A DNA stretch of 64,000 nt from Eutrigla gurnardus (taxonomy: Eukaryota > Chordata > Actinopteri > Perciformes > Triglidae). The stretch spans positions 15,383,986 through 15,447,985 of the forward strand of contig OY741266.1 of assembly GCA_963514095.1 (NCBI GenBank). Reading direction: 5' to 3'. The position numbers and the translations under genes were made by a program. Positions 48,440-58,259 of the stretch are shown here, piece after piece (the first letter of the stretch is position 1; each line of letters starts with the position of its first letter). The notes under the pieces are model-generated. The model did no database searches. It worked only from the letters and a program-made list of their open reading frames with translations, and had not been told where the DNA came from.

Positions 48440-51400
48440 TTTAACATGTGTCCTGAGGCACATGTTGCTCTTGCAATCACTCCAAGGACACCTGAACTAC
48501 ACAGCAGGCAGACTGAGAAAGATATTTCATTCTCTTTTATTTTGCCATACTTTACAGGACCTCTTTACTTTTCACTTTTTCCCCCAAGTTTTGAGCTATT
48601 ATTGCAAAAGCCCCACACCTGCACAGATGCCCCCACAGTGAAGCCAGTGAGCATAGAGAATTGCATTGGGTTGAACATAGACCTCCCCCAGATCCAGTGA
48701 GCCTTTTTTTAGTTTTGGGAGAAGTAAGAACAGAGCTGTGGTTAGTGTGAAAGAACATGTAGTCTTTTCGGAATGACACAGAGCGACCTTATTGAGAGGT
48801 CAAACCAAGGATTTTGGTTTCTGATAAGCACTTGAGAACATCATTCATAAACACCTATGTTGTGTCTGCTAAATGCCCTAAATGTAAATGTATTAAAGTT
48901 CTTTAAGCGCATTAAATAACTGCATCAAATTCAGTTTTACCTTGTTTCAGTGAACCAAAGACACTCCCAAATCATTCCTGCACGTCATTCGTCTTTATAA
49001 TTTGCAAAATAATGCATATGTGCTCTTAGTAGATATTTCCCCTTTCCATCTGATCTCTGATAACACAAATCCAGGGTTGCTCCTATTAGAACAACCAAGA
49101 GTGAACCATGGATGAATAGGGATATTTTAGATGCTATTAATAAGAGCAACAAAGCCTGTTTAGTGTTAGGAAGTCCAAGGACCAGGCTGACTGGGGAATC
49201 ACATGAAACTGAGAAAATGGGGCAAGAGAGAGAGAGTAAAGGGGCATTTTTCCATGATCAAATAACTGAAGACAAAAGCAACCCAAAAAACAGGTTTAAT
49301 TTGCATGTGGAAAATGGTTATTTGACCAAAATGAGGGAATGATTTAGAAAAGTGTGTGGATGTGTGTGAGCTTGGTGCCTCTGCATGTATGCATACCATG
49401 CAGAGGACACTTTAAATGGGAACGGCTGCTGGATTGTGGTGCGGGGTGCCTGGTGATGATGTACATATGAGTAGTCTATATAGTCTATAGTGTACAGACA
49501 TATAGTGATTAGAATTGTGTTGATAAATGTGTGTGGACAGTCATGATTGAAATAAATAAAAATATGATTTAATTATTATGTTACAAATGTCAAAAAATAA
49601 AATGAAATGTAAATACAGCAAACGGTCAAACAGGAAGGAGGAGCTGCTTGACCTGAAGGCGGTCAGTGAACCAGCTGCTTATAGAACCAACAACATGGGG
49701 AGGGTGGACGATGTGCCTTTTGTAGTCCATTATTGTAGTTTCTCCACCGCAGACCCACGACTCAATCATCAGCCGGCGCATTATAATGACATAGCTTAGC
49801 GAAAGTCCAGTCGGATTCTCGTCTTTTCCTAAATCATTTTGAGTTGTCCTTCCAACTTCCGTTAACCCTGTGACGTTTTCCCTCGAGGTTAAGGAAACAT
49901 GACTATTCGACCGCAGCCAATGCTTTCATTTCCACTGTTTCTCCCACCGTTTCCTCCACTCCCCTTTCCTCTCCCTTCCTGTGACTTCATCCTTCTCCTC
50001 TTACTACACACTATCTTGCTCTTGCCCCCCCCCATCGTTTCCATTTCTCCTCTCATCCACCTCTGCTTCTCTCTTTGTCTTCATTCCAGTCTCCTTTCCC
50101 GTCGCTCGGCTGCACTCATGCATGCTGACATCTCACCCTTATTGTGCCAGCATTGCTCATCCACACTGTAAATGACAGAACGCAGCCTCGGAGGGGGAGG
50201 AGGAGAAAATAAGGAGTGTATGGATCTGCGGAGAGGGAAAGTTCACATTCAGTGGAGCGACAAAAGTCTGAAAAGATGCGCTAACCAAGATGTGAATGCA
50301 GTACCTGGAGAAATGTATACATTTATAACAAAGAACTACAGATTATACAGTATATATATGATTAAAATTGTCATAATTGTAATAGAGGATTTGAACATAT
50401 GATTCAAAGATAGACTAACATAATTTAGCTCAAAGGTCTTTAGAGACCATTTTTTTAACATAAAATACAATGTGGAAGGTTATTGGGTATCTAAGGGTTT
50501 CTTATAACTGATAACTTATAAGTGTATTAGTGTGTGGATGTACTGTATTTCATGACAATGGATTGTTGAATTGATATCTCTATCTCTCTCTCTCTAATAT
50601 TAATATATTCTAGATGTATTGTAGTAAGAAGGTCCATATTATCAGCGTCACAGGAACTAATGAATAATAATAAGAATCATAAAAACCAGGAAGGTTGCAC
50701 ACTTGTTTTATCATATGACAGTAATTACAATCAGCACCGTGCTGTTTGGCAAAGTAACAAATATATGGGGCACAGGGCGCCATCTAATGGGCATATGAGC
50801 AAGTGCAGTATGTGTGTCCAGTGTTTGTCTGAGACCTGACAAGGGAACAGAGAATGACAAGATGCACAGTCAAGCGCGAGTAACCGTATGAATAATTTCT
50901 AACTTTCGAGGCCGGCTTGCCGGCCACATTTGCGATGATGTAACTTGCAGTAGACACATTTCCGAGAGTGTATTTTTACTTGCGAGGAGGCCACTGTGAC
51001 AGGCGGGCGGAGGCTGCAGCAAGCTTTCACAAACTGATCTGCTCTGCTTTCAGATCTTCGACACTGAGCTGAAGGAGCAGGAGAGGGAGGTGTGTTTCAT
51101 CGACATCGCCTACGATGAGATCCCCGAGCGCTACTATAAGGAATCTGAGGTGAGCTTGTGGAGGTGTGAGTGTGTAGATGCTGGCGGCTACTGGCTGTTA
51201 ACACTACTGAAGAGGTGGAAGTGTAGTGTTGGAACAGGAAATGCTCTAGTAAAATGTGATTCAGATGAAACGGTAGACCGTATCTGCGATCTTACTCATC
51301 TGTGAGGATATTCACATAATAGTACACATGATGCTATTATTATTATTATTATTGACTGTTAAATGTGAAATTTAGGCCCCAAATGCATTGCTCTAATACG

Positions 51401-54400
51401 ACCTTTAGGGGCTTGTCTAGGAGCTGCTGCTTTATATGCCTCTCTCATCTCACACAGCATTCATCTGGAGTCTGAAAGCCTTTCATGCTTCAGAGTCTGT
51501 GAAGTGTGAGAGCTGGTAATTGTCTTCAGAGCTGTTTGATAACACGTTGCTTCAGCTCTAATGAGTCTGGTTTGAGATTCTCCGAGGGGCCAGAGAGGTT
51601 CATGGTGAATGGTATTTAACACCGGCGTTCAGTCACGCGTGTTACTTCAGGCGCCCCCTTGCACTCCATCGGGGTGCAGGAGCAGTGATGCCTGAAGGTT
51701 TGGGATAATGATTGTAATATTAAACACTCGCCGTGTTCATTTTCTCCTCCATCGTAGGACCTGCGATATTTCAAGTCCGACAAGACGTCGCGGGGGATTC
51801 TCCAGGAGGGCTGGAGGGACACCCAGGATCCCATTATGTGCTCGTACAAACTGGTGACGGTCAAGTTTGAGGTGTGGGGTCTGCAGACACGCGTGGAGCA
51901 GTTTATACACAAGGTGAGGGGTCGTCTTTCGTTAGAGTCAGGCATTTTAGATGCAGAAATAAAGCTTCACATCTACTTCTTTCCTTGGCGAAGTTCATCT
52001 CCAAACGTGAGGGTTACGTTACGTACCTTAGTCTCCATGAAGTAACTTCTACAGCCCGAGTCTTGAATATTTTGCTTTTAGATGTAATAACATTGGTTGA
52101 TAGAATGATGTTGTGTGAGCAACTATGTCCTGACCATCACTGTGTTGTGTTAAAGGTGGTCCGGGATGTGCTGCTGCTGGGACACAGACAGGCATTTGCC
52201 TGGGTGGATGAGTGGATCGGTAGGTCTATCAGCCTTTTTCTACAGTTCTACTGGTCCACTCCAGCTCTACAGCCTTTAAGTCGTCAGCTGTTTATTCACA
52301 CTAAGTTATCGTGAATGCATTGCCTAAACAATAGCATTTATTGTATGCATCCTCATTTTATGAATTCATAGATGAAAGCAATCCCTTATTGTTGTTTATT
52401 GTAAATAACTGCTAAGAAATACATGAGTAGTTCATAAGACCATTTGAATATTCCATGTATTTTTTATGTACTTTGATTCACAATCTTTCGTGAAATGTTA
52501 TGTTACTAATATCTCTAAATGTGAGTACTGTCACAGCAACTCTGATTGTATAGAGTTTATTTACCGGTGTGCATGCAAAATCACTCCACCTGCATCTTAA
52601 CCCTGCCACCGCCAGTCCTGCTCATTCTCCGACAGCATGGATCCTCCTCCTGGCATCAACACTAACCCACCAATGACAAACACTGTACTGTCGTGGTCAG
52701 TGTTTGTTTCAAATCAAACCCGCATGGTGAAAATTACTCTTAAACTGCACTCTTTCATCTTTCTGGTTGGAGAAATTCACATAAATCAGTTTATGGCGAG
52801 TAAAAAGGTAGACACAGTACTGGGATAAGTGTAATACTGTTTTAATCATTTGAACTGTATTTGGCACTATATTTCATATTAAAGCCAAATAGTAGTAGCA
52901 AAACAGAAAAAACTCATTTCATTAAGGATTAATTGGAAATTTACATGAGTGCAAAATGAAACTCTCCCTGAAACATGGATGCCTCTCTGAGTCTGGTTGC
53001 ACAAGAGGCAAACCTGTTTGCAGCAGTTGCTTTCTCAGGCTTCCATAGCTGTACGGCACTAAGATAATGAGCCCATTATCTTTGCCTTGAAACCCATTAC
53101 TCTCCTCTCTGTAACCACTAACCTACCTCTGTAACACCGCAACTCCCCACAGCCTGGATGCTTGAAATACTCCCTAAATCTTTTCACACGTTGAATGATT
53201 TATGCCCGGAGGAAAAAGGTATTGCTTTCTCGTGCCTCCAATGATCCAACCTCTTCTTTGGATCATTCATCCTTTTTTTCCTTAATCTTGAAGCGTCCTT
53301 GACCTTCCTTTCCCCTCCTTCCTGGTTTGGCTCGGATTAGTCTAGCTGTCTCCTCTCTGGGTCATGGGAAGCTTGCACTTTGACCTCTAAAGCCTTAACT
53401 TTAGATGAGCTCTGATCCTCTTAAACACGCTATACTCACCCATGGAATGCACCTCTGCCACCTAACCCGCTCCTTCCCCACCTGTCCGCCAACCCGGAGT
53501 GCCATTATAGAAGAGTACACAACGTTTCGACCCTCATTCCACCCCTCCCCCCTTCTTCTAGATATGACTTTGGATGACGTGCGGGATTACGAGAGACAAA
53601 TGCATGAGAAAACCAACATAAAAGTTTGCCATGAGCAGCAAGAGCATTCCACAACAAACCCATCTTCACTGGATGACATAGAGATCCATGACAAAGCAAG
53701 CGTATGTGTCTTTTACATTGTTTTGTGTTTTTACCCCATTGCCCCAGCTCTGTCTCATACTTGACCCACTGCATTGGTGACTGAAGGAAATTGTCACAGC
53801 TGCATTTAATTGTCCACATACAGCACATCTACTCTTTCTGTCCTGTATTAAATGATGCATATATGAACTTTTGGCAACGCAAATGAACACTAGAGACATT
53901 TTGGTAATTCAAATAACACAAGGTGCACTGATGAAAAAAACAGTGCAAAATCTTCTTTTTTTCAGCATTGTTCCAACTTTAACTTGTTTTTCTGTGTATG
54001 CCTGTAGCTCTAATGATAAAAAAAAATCTACTTTCCCAATTCTTACTCTCACTGGTCTCAATTGATCTTTTTCCAATCCAGACATGACAATGGATGAGGT
54101 GAGAGAGTTTGAACGCACCATCCAGGAGGCCACCAACCAGAAGATCGGGATTTTCCCGCCGTCGATCTCCATCAGCGAGACGCCTCTGTCCTCCTGTTCC
54201 CTCACCGGCCCTGCCAGCGCCCCCACCACCCCCATGTGCACTGATGCGCCCGAGTCCCTCTCTGTCCCCAAGGATCGACCCCGCAAAAAGTCTGCTCCAG
54301 AAACCCTGACCCTCCCCGACTCTGCCCCGAGTGGTGGCCCCCAAGGGTCTTCCGTGAGCCCACTTCCCATTTCAAACCACCTCCAACCCTCCACACCTCC

Positions 54401-54440
54401 CTCCTCCAACTCTGACATCGCTGAGATGGACGAGCAGTAG
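40115..54440 (+). CDS. pitpnc1: pitpnc1, cytoplasmic phosphatidylinositol transfer protein 1 (exons 2-10)
   Basis: Coding segments 40115-40263, 43856-43944, 44965-44972, 47136-47207, 51054-51149, 51758-51913, 52156-52219, optional 53562-53701 and 54082-54440 join in continuous phase. They give residues about 17-346 of a class IIB PITP (RdgB-beta). The family moves phosphatidylinositol and phosphatidic acid between membranes from the cytosol; unlike the PITPNM proteins it is only a PITP domain plus a short tail. Seen here are the lipid-cavity motif GQFTEKRVYLN (the Thr and Lys correspond to the inositol-binding T59/K61 of PITP-alpha), WARAVVP, EKAWNYYPYTITEYTC, FEVWGLQTRVEQFIHKVVRD and HRQAFAWVDEW. 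Val-Trp in FEVWGLQ replaces the Trp-Trp pair of class I PITPs. The N-terminal 16 codons are on an exon I could not find. The a or b teleost paralogue cannot be told from this window. Confidence 0.95.
40531..40950 (-). mobile_element. tRNA-derived SINE with 16-bp target-site duplication
   Basis: Direct repeats CACTCAAAGAACCCAT flank the insert at 40531-40546 and 40935-40950. On the minus strand the element starts near 40934 with a tRNA-like head (TGGTGTAGTGGGTAGCAC as box A region and GGGTTCGATTCCCGG as box B). It runs through a body containing CATGCAGGATGGGGATAGG and ends in a GGAT tetranucleotide tail at 40547-40570. That order, tRNA head then body then short-repeat tail, defines the orientation and the SINE class. 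The body is a common fish repeat. Insertion is into pitpnc1 intron 2, antisense to the gene. Confidence 0.85.
41713..42611. mobile_element. TTAA-flanked MITE (piggyBac or Kolobok type), 0.9 kb
   Basis: The left end reads TTAAAGATCCCATATTATAC, and the reverse complement of the right end reads TTAAAGGTCCCATATTATG, so the inverted termini agree except at single positions. TTAA at both edges fits elements that duplicate TTAA on insertion. No transposase is encoded; the 147-codon frame at 42121-42564 is internal non-coding sequence. Similar ends occur in many fish repeats in my recollection. The superfamily is inferred from TTAA only. Confidence 0.75.
43856..43944 (+). CDS. pitpnc1: pitpnc1 exon 3
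   Basis: This 89-nt exon completes the split Ser codon and encodes SKLPTWARAVVPKIFYVTEKAWNYYPYTIT (residues about 66-95), leaving one G before gtgagc. It lies between tctctgcag and gtgagc. The WNYYPY motif lines the lipid pocket in the PITP fold. Confidence 0.96.
43945..44964 (+). other. pitpnc1 intron 3
   Basis: A 1.0 kb intron with gtgagc donor and a pyrimidine-rich acceptor ending in ctgatctgcag. Nothing else was recognised in it. Confidence 0.85.
44965..44972 (+). CDS. pitpnc1: pitpnc1 exon 4, an 8-nt microexon
   Basis: The eight bases AATACACG sit between ctgcag and gtaagtaa. With the G left over from exon 3 they encode Glu-Tyr-Thr (residues about 96-98). This gives the expected TITEYTCSFLPKF sequence across the junctions to exons 3 and 5. 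Without them the reading frame would break, so the microexon should be constitutive. Both flanking splice sites match consensus very well, as is usual for such short exons. Confidence 0.93.
45046..45640 (+). repeat. Interspersed teleost repeat, LINE-3'-end-like
   Basis: Segments such as GGACATCCTGATCAAAGATA, ACTCCAAGATTATTTACGG, GTGGTGCTGGAGGCC and GAACCTTGTGGGACTCCACA occur in this order in a dispersed fish repeat I recognise, probably the non-coding end of an L2-like element. Boundaries are approximate and no coding frame is intact. Confidence 0.45.
46347..46407 (+). repeat. Compound (TA)n-(CA)n microsatellite
   Basis: About 14 TA units run into an ACAC/GCAC stretch with CG interruptions. 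Confidence 0.95.
47136..47207 (+). CDS. pitpnc1: pitpnc1 exon 5
   Basis: This 72-nt exon, phase 0 at both ends, encodes CSFLPKFSIHIETKYEDNKGCNDN (residues about 99-122) between ccgcag and gtgagt. IHIETKYEDNKG is the class II counterpart of the IKIETWHKPDLG strand-loop in class I PITPs. Confidence 0.95.
48408..48437 (+). repeat. (AC)n microsatellite, 15 units
   Basis: A short pure AC tract. Confidence 0.95.
49073..49342 (+). pseudogene. Non-LTR retrotransposon ORF2 fragment
   Basis: In one frame the sequence reads PIRTTKSEPWMNRDILDAIN-KSNKA and, further on, GAFFHDQITEDKSNPKN. These are the recognisable linker between endonuclease and reverse transcriptase of fish LINEs (PWMN..IL...IN, then ..YF..I.EDKSNPKK.W). 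The motif spacing is shortened between the two parts, and the usual Trp after NPKK is lost, so it is a degraded remnant in sense orientation within intron 5. No reverse transcriptase core follows. Confidence 0.5.
51054..51149 (+). CDS. pitpnc1: pitpnc1 exon 6
   Basis: This 96-nt exon, phase 0 at both ends, encodes IFDTELKEQEREVCFIDIAY and DEIPERYYKESE (residues about 123-154) between ctttcag and gtgagc. CFIDIA.DEIPERYYKESEDP is diagnostic for PITPNC1. Confidence 0.96.
51150..51757 (+). other. pitpnc1 intron 6
   Basis: A 608-nt intron (gtgagc to catcgtag). It holds a short ATT-triplet run near 51337-51352 and nothing else notable. Confidence 0.85.
51758..51913 (+). CDS. pitpnc1: pitpnc1 exon 7
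   Basis: This 156-nt exon, phase 0, encodes DLRYFKSDKTSRGILQEGWR, then DTQDPIMCSYKLVTVKFEVW and GLQTRVEQFIHK (residues about 155-206). The GW.....PIMC.YK block and FEVWGLQ helix start are PITP hallmarks. The position equivalent to the first of the paired membrane-docking tryptophans of PITP-alpha is Val here. Confidence 0.96.
51914..52155 (+). other. pitpnc1 intron 7
   Basis: A short 242-nt intron from gtgagg to gttaaag. Nothing else was recognised. Confidence 0.85.
52156..52219 (+). CDS. pitpnc1: pitpnc1 exon 8
   Basis: This 64-nt exon encodes VVRDVLLLGHRQAFAWVDEW-I plus the first G of an Asp codon (residues about 207-227). The donor is gtaggt. It can join to either exon 9 (AT ATG) or exon 10 (AC ATG), both of which complete GAT/GAC Asp followed by Met-Thr. 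Confidence 0.95.
52220..53561 (+). other. pitpnc1 intron 8
   Basis: A 1.3 kb intron ending in a long pyrimidine-rich acceptor (cattccacccctccccccttcttctag). No other feature was recognised. Confidence 0.8.
53562..53701 (+). CDS. pitpnc1: pitpnc1 exon 9, optional exon giving the short isoform
   Basis: Joined to exon 8 it encodes D-MTLDDVRDYERQMHEKTNIK-VCHEQQEHSTTNPSSLDDIE-IHDKAS. The donor at 53702 is gtatgt. Length 140 nt is not a multiple of three, so splicing on to exon 10 reads ACA TGA, adding Thr and a stop, for an about 275-residue protein. This fits my recollection of the mammalian 268-residue isoform, whose tail (..NIKVCNQ..., ..DDIESHAQTST) ends in Ser-Thr. Alternatively the exon is terminal: the frame reads on 20 more codons to TGA 53762-53764, with a weak ATTAAA at 53847. 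I favour the cassette model because of the donor and the isoform match. Confidence 0.88.
54082..54440 (+). CDS. pitpnc1: pitpnc1 exon 10, terminal coding exon of the long isoform
   Basis: After tttttccaatccag, the exon read from exon 8 encodes D-MTMDEVREFERTIQEATNQK-IGIFPPSISISETPL..., then a Ser/Pro/Thr-rich tail with VPKDRPRKKSAPETLTLPD and a final DIAEMDEQ before TAG 54438-54440. The tail adds about 100 residues beyond the PITP fold. RKKSAPET matches a basic-plus-Ser 14-3-3 type site. From the literature on human RdgB-beta I recall phosphoserines 274 and 299 binding 14-3-3; the Ser of RKKSAP is about residue 298 here. The open frame on the opposite strand (185 codons) is a shadow of this GC-rich exon. 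Confidence 0.95.
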
Positions 54441-54793
54441 AGGAACCTTGGGATGTCTTCCCCCACCCCCGTGCTTTACTTATTCCCCCAAAACCCATTG
54501 TCTTAGTAGCCCAGCGAGACTCGTCTAACCTCCAAACACCAGTGGCCAGACATTCACTTTCTCCAATGACTTGCCATGATCCTGGACACACAGCAGTCAG
54601 AATCACAGTAGAAGTCTACATCAGTGTCACTGATACCATCCAGGCAGTTGGAGGCTTTGCCACCCTGACATGGCTGACGTCCTCTTCCTGTGAGTCCAGT
54701 CAGCTACGCGTCTTAGCTATTATAGCAACCACCTGCGATGTCTAATCAAAACAAAAGCGCATCTCTTAATTATTTTTTGTTGAGGGGCACATG

Positions 54794-54799
54794 AATAAA
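54794..54799 (+). terminator. Proximal poly(A) signal AATAAA
   Basis: An AATAAA 354 bases after the stop, followed by a T-rich stretch (gtttcattatgttttcttc). It could produce a short 3'UTR. Confidence 0.3.
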
Positions 54800-55928
54800 T
54801 TGATCTTAGCGTTTCATTATGTTTTCTTCAATCAGACGAGCTGATTGCTTTCAAGCTGTTGAACTATGAAGTAGTTGCCTTAGCGCCACGGAGCCAGTGG
54901 TGTGTGCGAAAAAAAAGCCCGGCAAATATTATCATTTGTAAAATGGCCGTGCTTATTGGGTTAGAAATTAAATCAATGCCACAAACTAGAGTAGCACAGC
55001 AGACCCAATATGTTAGAGTAAACGCAGGCAAACCAGAAAGACGGCTAATGCCCTCACAACAGGAGCGCTTAGCAGCCGTTTCCTGAGCCGTCCAAACTGG
55101 CTCCTTTGGATCAGATTGCACCCATCGTTTCCATCCCAAACTCCAGTTAAACAACAGATGCAAGATCAGTACAATCAGAGTTTACACCTCAGGTCTCCCC
55201 GATTCTACCTGGCTCACACTCCAAATGCAGGGATATCACTGTACCTTTCTCTCCCTGCTTATTGCCAAACATTTTATACCTCCACAGATATATCAACACA
55301 GCAACTTATGTATGTACTATACCAGTCTACTTTACTACTTACCCTTGGAATGTTTACACATCAGAAACCTTGGAACATTTGCATTATAGCAGTAACGTAC
55401 CTTAAGCTGTTGTTACATCTGCACTTGCGGTTTTAACGTGGCAGTTTAACGATTCGGAAATTGAGTTTGTTGGACGTTTATTACTGCATATGTCCTACTC
55501 AAATTGACTGCAAGGTCAGTAAGTAAAATGTTGCCTGAAACTAATGCTGGACATCTCATGTGACATAAATGTGATCCAATTTCAGCAAATCAGCAAATCA
55601 CTTTATTGTCATGTGTGGGAACAAGGCCATTTTGGGGGAGTTTTTAAGCATTTGCTGATCTTTGTGCACAGTGGAGGTAATTACAAGTGAAAGCGAGCTA
55701 GCTGCATAGCATTTGCCTAAGTGCTGAGACTTCTTACTTTGCCGGTGTTGGTTGGTTATACAGAGCAACGCTTTGGCGGGCGTGGAAAATGATTTTTGAA
55801 TATCCTCAGCAGTGCCCATTGATTCGTGGTGGACCTGTACTGCTAGTTACAACCCCAAACCCTTGAGAAATACAGACAGCAAGTTATTCTTTGGAAAAAA
55901 AAAAACTTTTTCCACACGATATTGCTCA

Positions 55929-55934
55929 AATAAA
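55929..55934 (+). terminator. Middle poly(A) signal AATAAA
   Basis: An AATAAA followed within 10-20 bases by a T/G-rich element (ggtttttatgtgctg). It is a plausible alternative cleavage site. Confidence 0.3.
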
Positions 55935-57842
55935 GGGTTTTTATGTGCTGCATGGAATGTTCACAACATATATACATGGTATGTGAAGTATATATGTATA
56001 TACTGTAAATGAATGGATTGATACAGTATATTTGGTGATGGAATGCAACTATATGAAGGAAAAAACAATGAATGCCAACTTTGGAAGCTCTGTTTAGGAT
56101 TGGAGTGAAATGTAAGCATGCCCATGAGAATATAGGCCTACAAACTCTTTCAACTCAGTGCCTCTGCATGCAACTGTTGTATCGTCACCTATGCGGGAGT
56201 AAACCAAAATATTTCGTCTATAGAAACACAAAATTTCATTGCATTTCTTTGCCTGTTTTCTATCTGAAATGTTGCATTTTGGGCCACAGCCCCATATTAT
56301 AGTAGCTCAACTACAAGATAATCGGGTCAAAATCATTATATCGAACTACATCATCAGACACTCAAGTATCAGGGTAAACTTGTTTTTTTTTAAACATATT
56401 TTAGGAATAGAGTACATTTTTGTTCCCCTGTTCATACCCAAATGACTTCGAACTTCACAGCGCAAATGCATTTTTGCACTTTTCCGGTCTTTGACACCTT
56501 ATTTGACGAGGAAGAAATATGTTGCATAACAGTCTTGTTGGGTTTGTCGGACCAAAGTCCTATAATACAGCGTAGTGACTTCGAAGGGAGCAGTTCGAGG
56601 AGAGAGTCCTCAGTGGTCTTGCCATAAAATATTGTTAATATTATGTACAGTTTCTCACTTGCTTTTGTTAAAAAAATATAAAAAAACATAACAACTGTAG
56701 CTATTTACCTGTAACTGTAGCTTTTGTCGTTGCCTTTTGAGGATACACACATTATATACCGGTTAATTGCCCTCTGAACTGATCTATGTATAGATTTTAC
56801 ATACTCTGGTATTGACCATCTCTCTTGTCAGGAACACAGAGATCCAGGGATACGTTTGATCTACCGTGGGCTGTTAAATAGGATGCAAAGTAATATCCAA
56901 ATGCATAACATTAAGCTCTGCTCTGTTTAAAAGAGTAACATATTAGGTCATGTAAATACTATTGTTGATGACTGATATCATAGGTTTCTTACATTGAATA
57001 TGTTCCAAGTTGTATCACTGATGCGACATGAATGTGCTCAAGGATTTCAAATAGACAGAGAAGGATATTCTTTAGTGTTTGTGCGATAAGGATTACGTCT
57101 CCACGGACATGATTTTGGAGTGATATGTGTCTTTCTCTATGAAGTCATTGGCATCTATTTAGGGTGCAGAATGCTGTCAAGTTTAGTCTTCTCAATCAAG
57201 TATCAAGATTCCTCATTGTAGTGGTGCACTTTTGACTCTCCAGTTGCTTTTGGTGACCCTGCAGGGCAGAATTATTTGTACAAGTTGTAAAACGAAATTA
57301 AGCTTTTCTTTTTAGTCGGGTGGCTGCTTTCTCGTTTATGGTAATCGAGAGGTAATTGGCTTTTCTGTTGTTTCTTTTTTTTGGTAGTAAACCTGCTGTA
57401 ATATGAATTTGTGGTTGCTGTATTGTTTGAAGGAAAATCGAATTTAGTTGATCGTTATTTCTTTGGATAAAAGGACCAAGCTTTTCGCTCCTCATCCCCT
57501 CCCCCTGATACAGTTTGCATTTGACCAAGCTGTTGGCTGTCCCGCTGTTGAATGGGACCCGTCTCACCAACCAGGATCACAGAGTTAGCTGAACTCCTGT
57601 GAGTGAAACTGGAATTCTCCCAGTGTCCTTCACTCTGATGTGAGTCTGGCTTATCCAGCTTTCTACATGAATCCTGCTTCATGAAACGTGTTCCCAAACG
57701 TGCCATTCATGTTTGACTGCTGGAAGTCGCTCTCAGTTCTTCCACTTTAACTATTATTGTATTTGTTATATTTTTACTTCCCTCTGAGGTTCATTTGGTT
57801 GTTTGTAGTAATTATTGTTTTACCTTTTTTCTGAAATAGACA

Positions 57843-57848
57843 AATAAA
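57843..57848 (+). terminator. Distal poly(A) signal of pitpnc1
   Basis: AATAAA followed about 20 bases later by the GT-rich gtgttgttctttctgtttt element, the best-formed of the three signals. Sequence character changes to repeats soon after. Confidence 0.6.
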
Positions 57849-58017
57849 CTTTACTAGCTATTGCAACAGTGTTGTTCTTTCTGTTTACCATGTTTCTTAA
57901 TGTATGTTTTGTCCATGGAACCATATTGTGCAACGTTGCCCTCTTTATGCGGATGGTGATCTTCACTCAACATGCATCTGCGGCAAACATCTAAAGGAAA
58001 AATCTACCATAACTGGC

Positions 58018-58180
58018 TAAATATGGCTCATAACTGGAAATGGTGGATAAGGTACTACGATATTTTACTGAGGTTAAAGTAGTAATTTTACAAAATATTA
58101 TAAATTCAGATAAAACTCAAACTTTTACTCAGTAGAATAAAATGGAAATACCCAAGTACAAAAACATCAAAATGATCGAT
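58018..58180 (-). repeat. MITE-like fragment, same family as 20078-20206
   Basis: The minus strand reads TACTTGGGTATTTCCATTTT, ATTCTACTGAGTAAAAGTTTG. This resembles the 'CTCAAGTACTTTACTTGAG..ATTTCTATTTTATG' body of the fish element seen at 20.1 kb. It is strongly diverged. Confidence 0.45.
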
Positions 58181-58259
58181 TTGACTGCGTAACACTTTTG
58201 AAAAGAGGCCCAGAACAAATAGGCAGTTGTGTGTGAGGTAAAAAAAACTAACCCTAATA

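Larger units (their letters stand above)
47208..51053 (+). other. pitpnc1 intron 5
   Basis: A 3.8 kb intron, the longest among the internal introns, containing an AC microsatellite (48408-48437) and a LINE ORF2 fragment (49073-49342). The acceptor is ctgctttcag. Confidence 0.85.
54441..57868 (+). other. pitpnc1: pitpnc1 3' untranslated region, about 3.4 kb
   Basis: Unique AT-rich sequence runs from the TAG to a strong distal poly(A) signal, with two earlier AATAAA signals that could give shorter forms. It holds Pumilio-type motifs TGTATATA (55995-56002) and TGTAAATA (56951-56958) and a possible repeat remnant around 55590-55640 (CACTTTATTGTCATGTGTGG). The far end of the transcript is inferred from the signals only. 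Confidence 0.6.

Noticed and set aside
53909..54466. 185-codon minus-strand frame opposite pitpnc1 exon 10
   Set aside because: Shadow of a GC-rich coding exon; the sense strand is a confident known protein.
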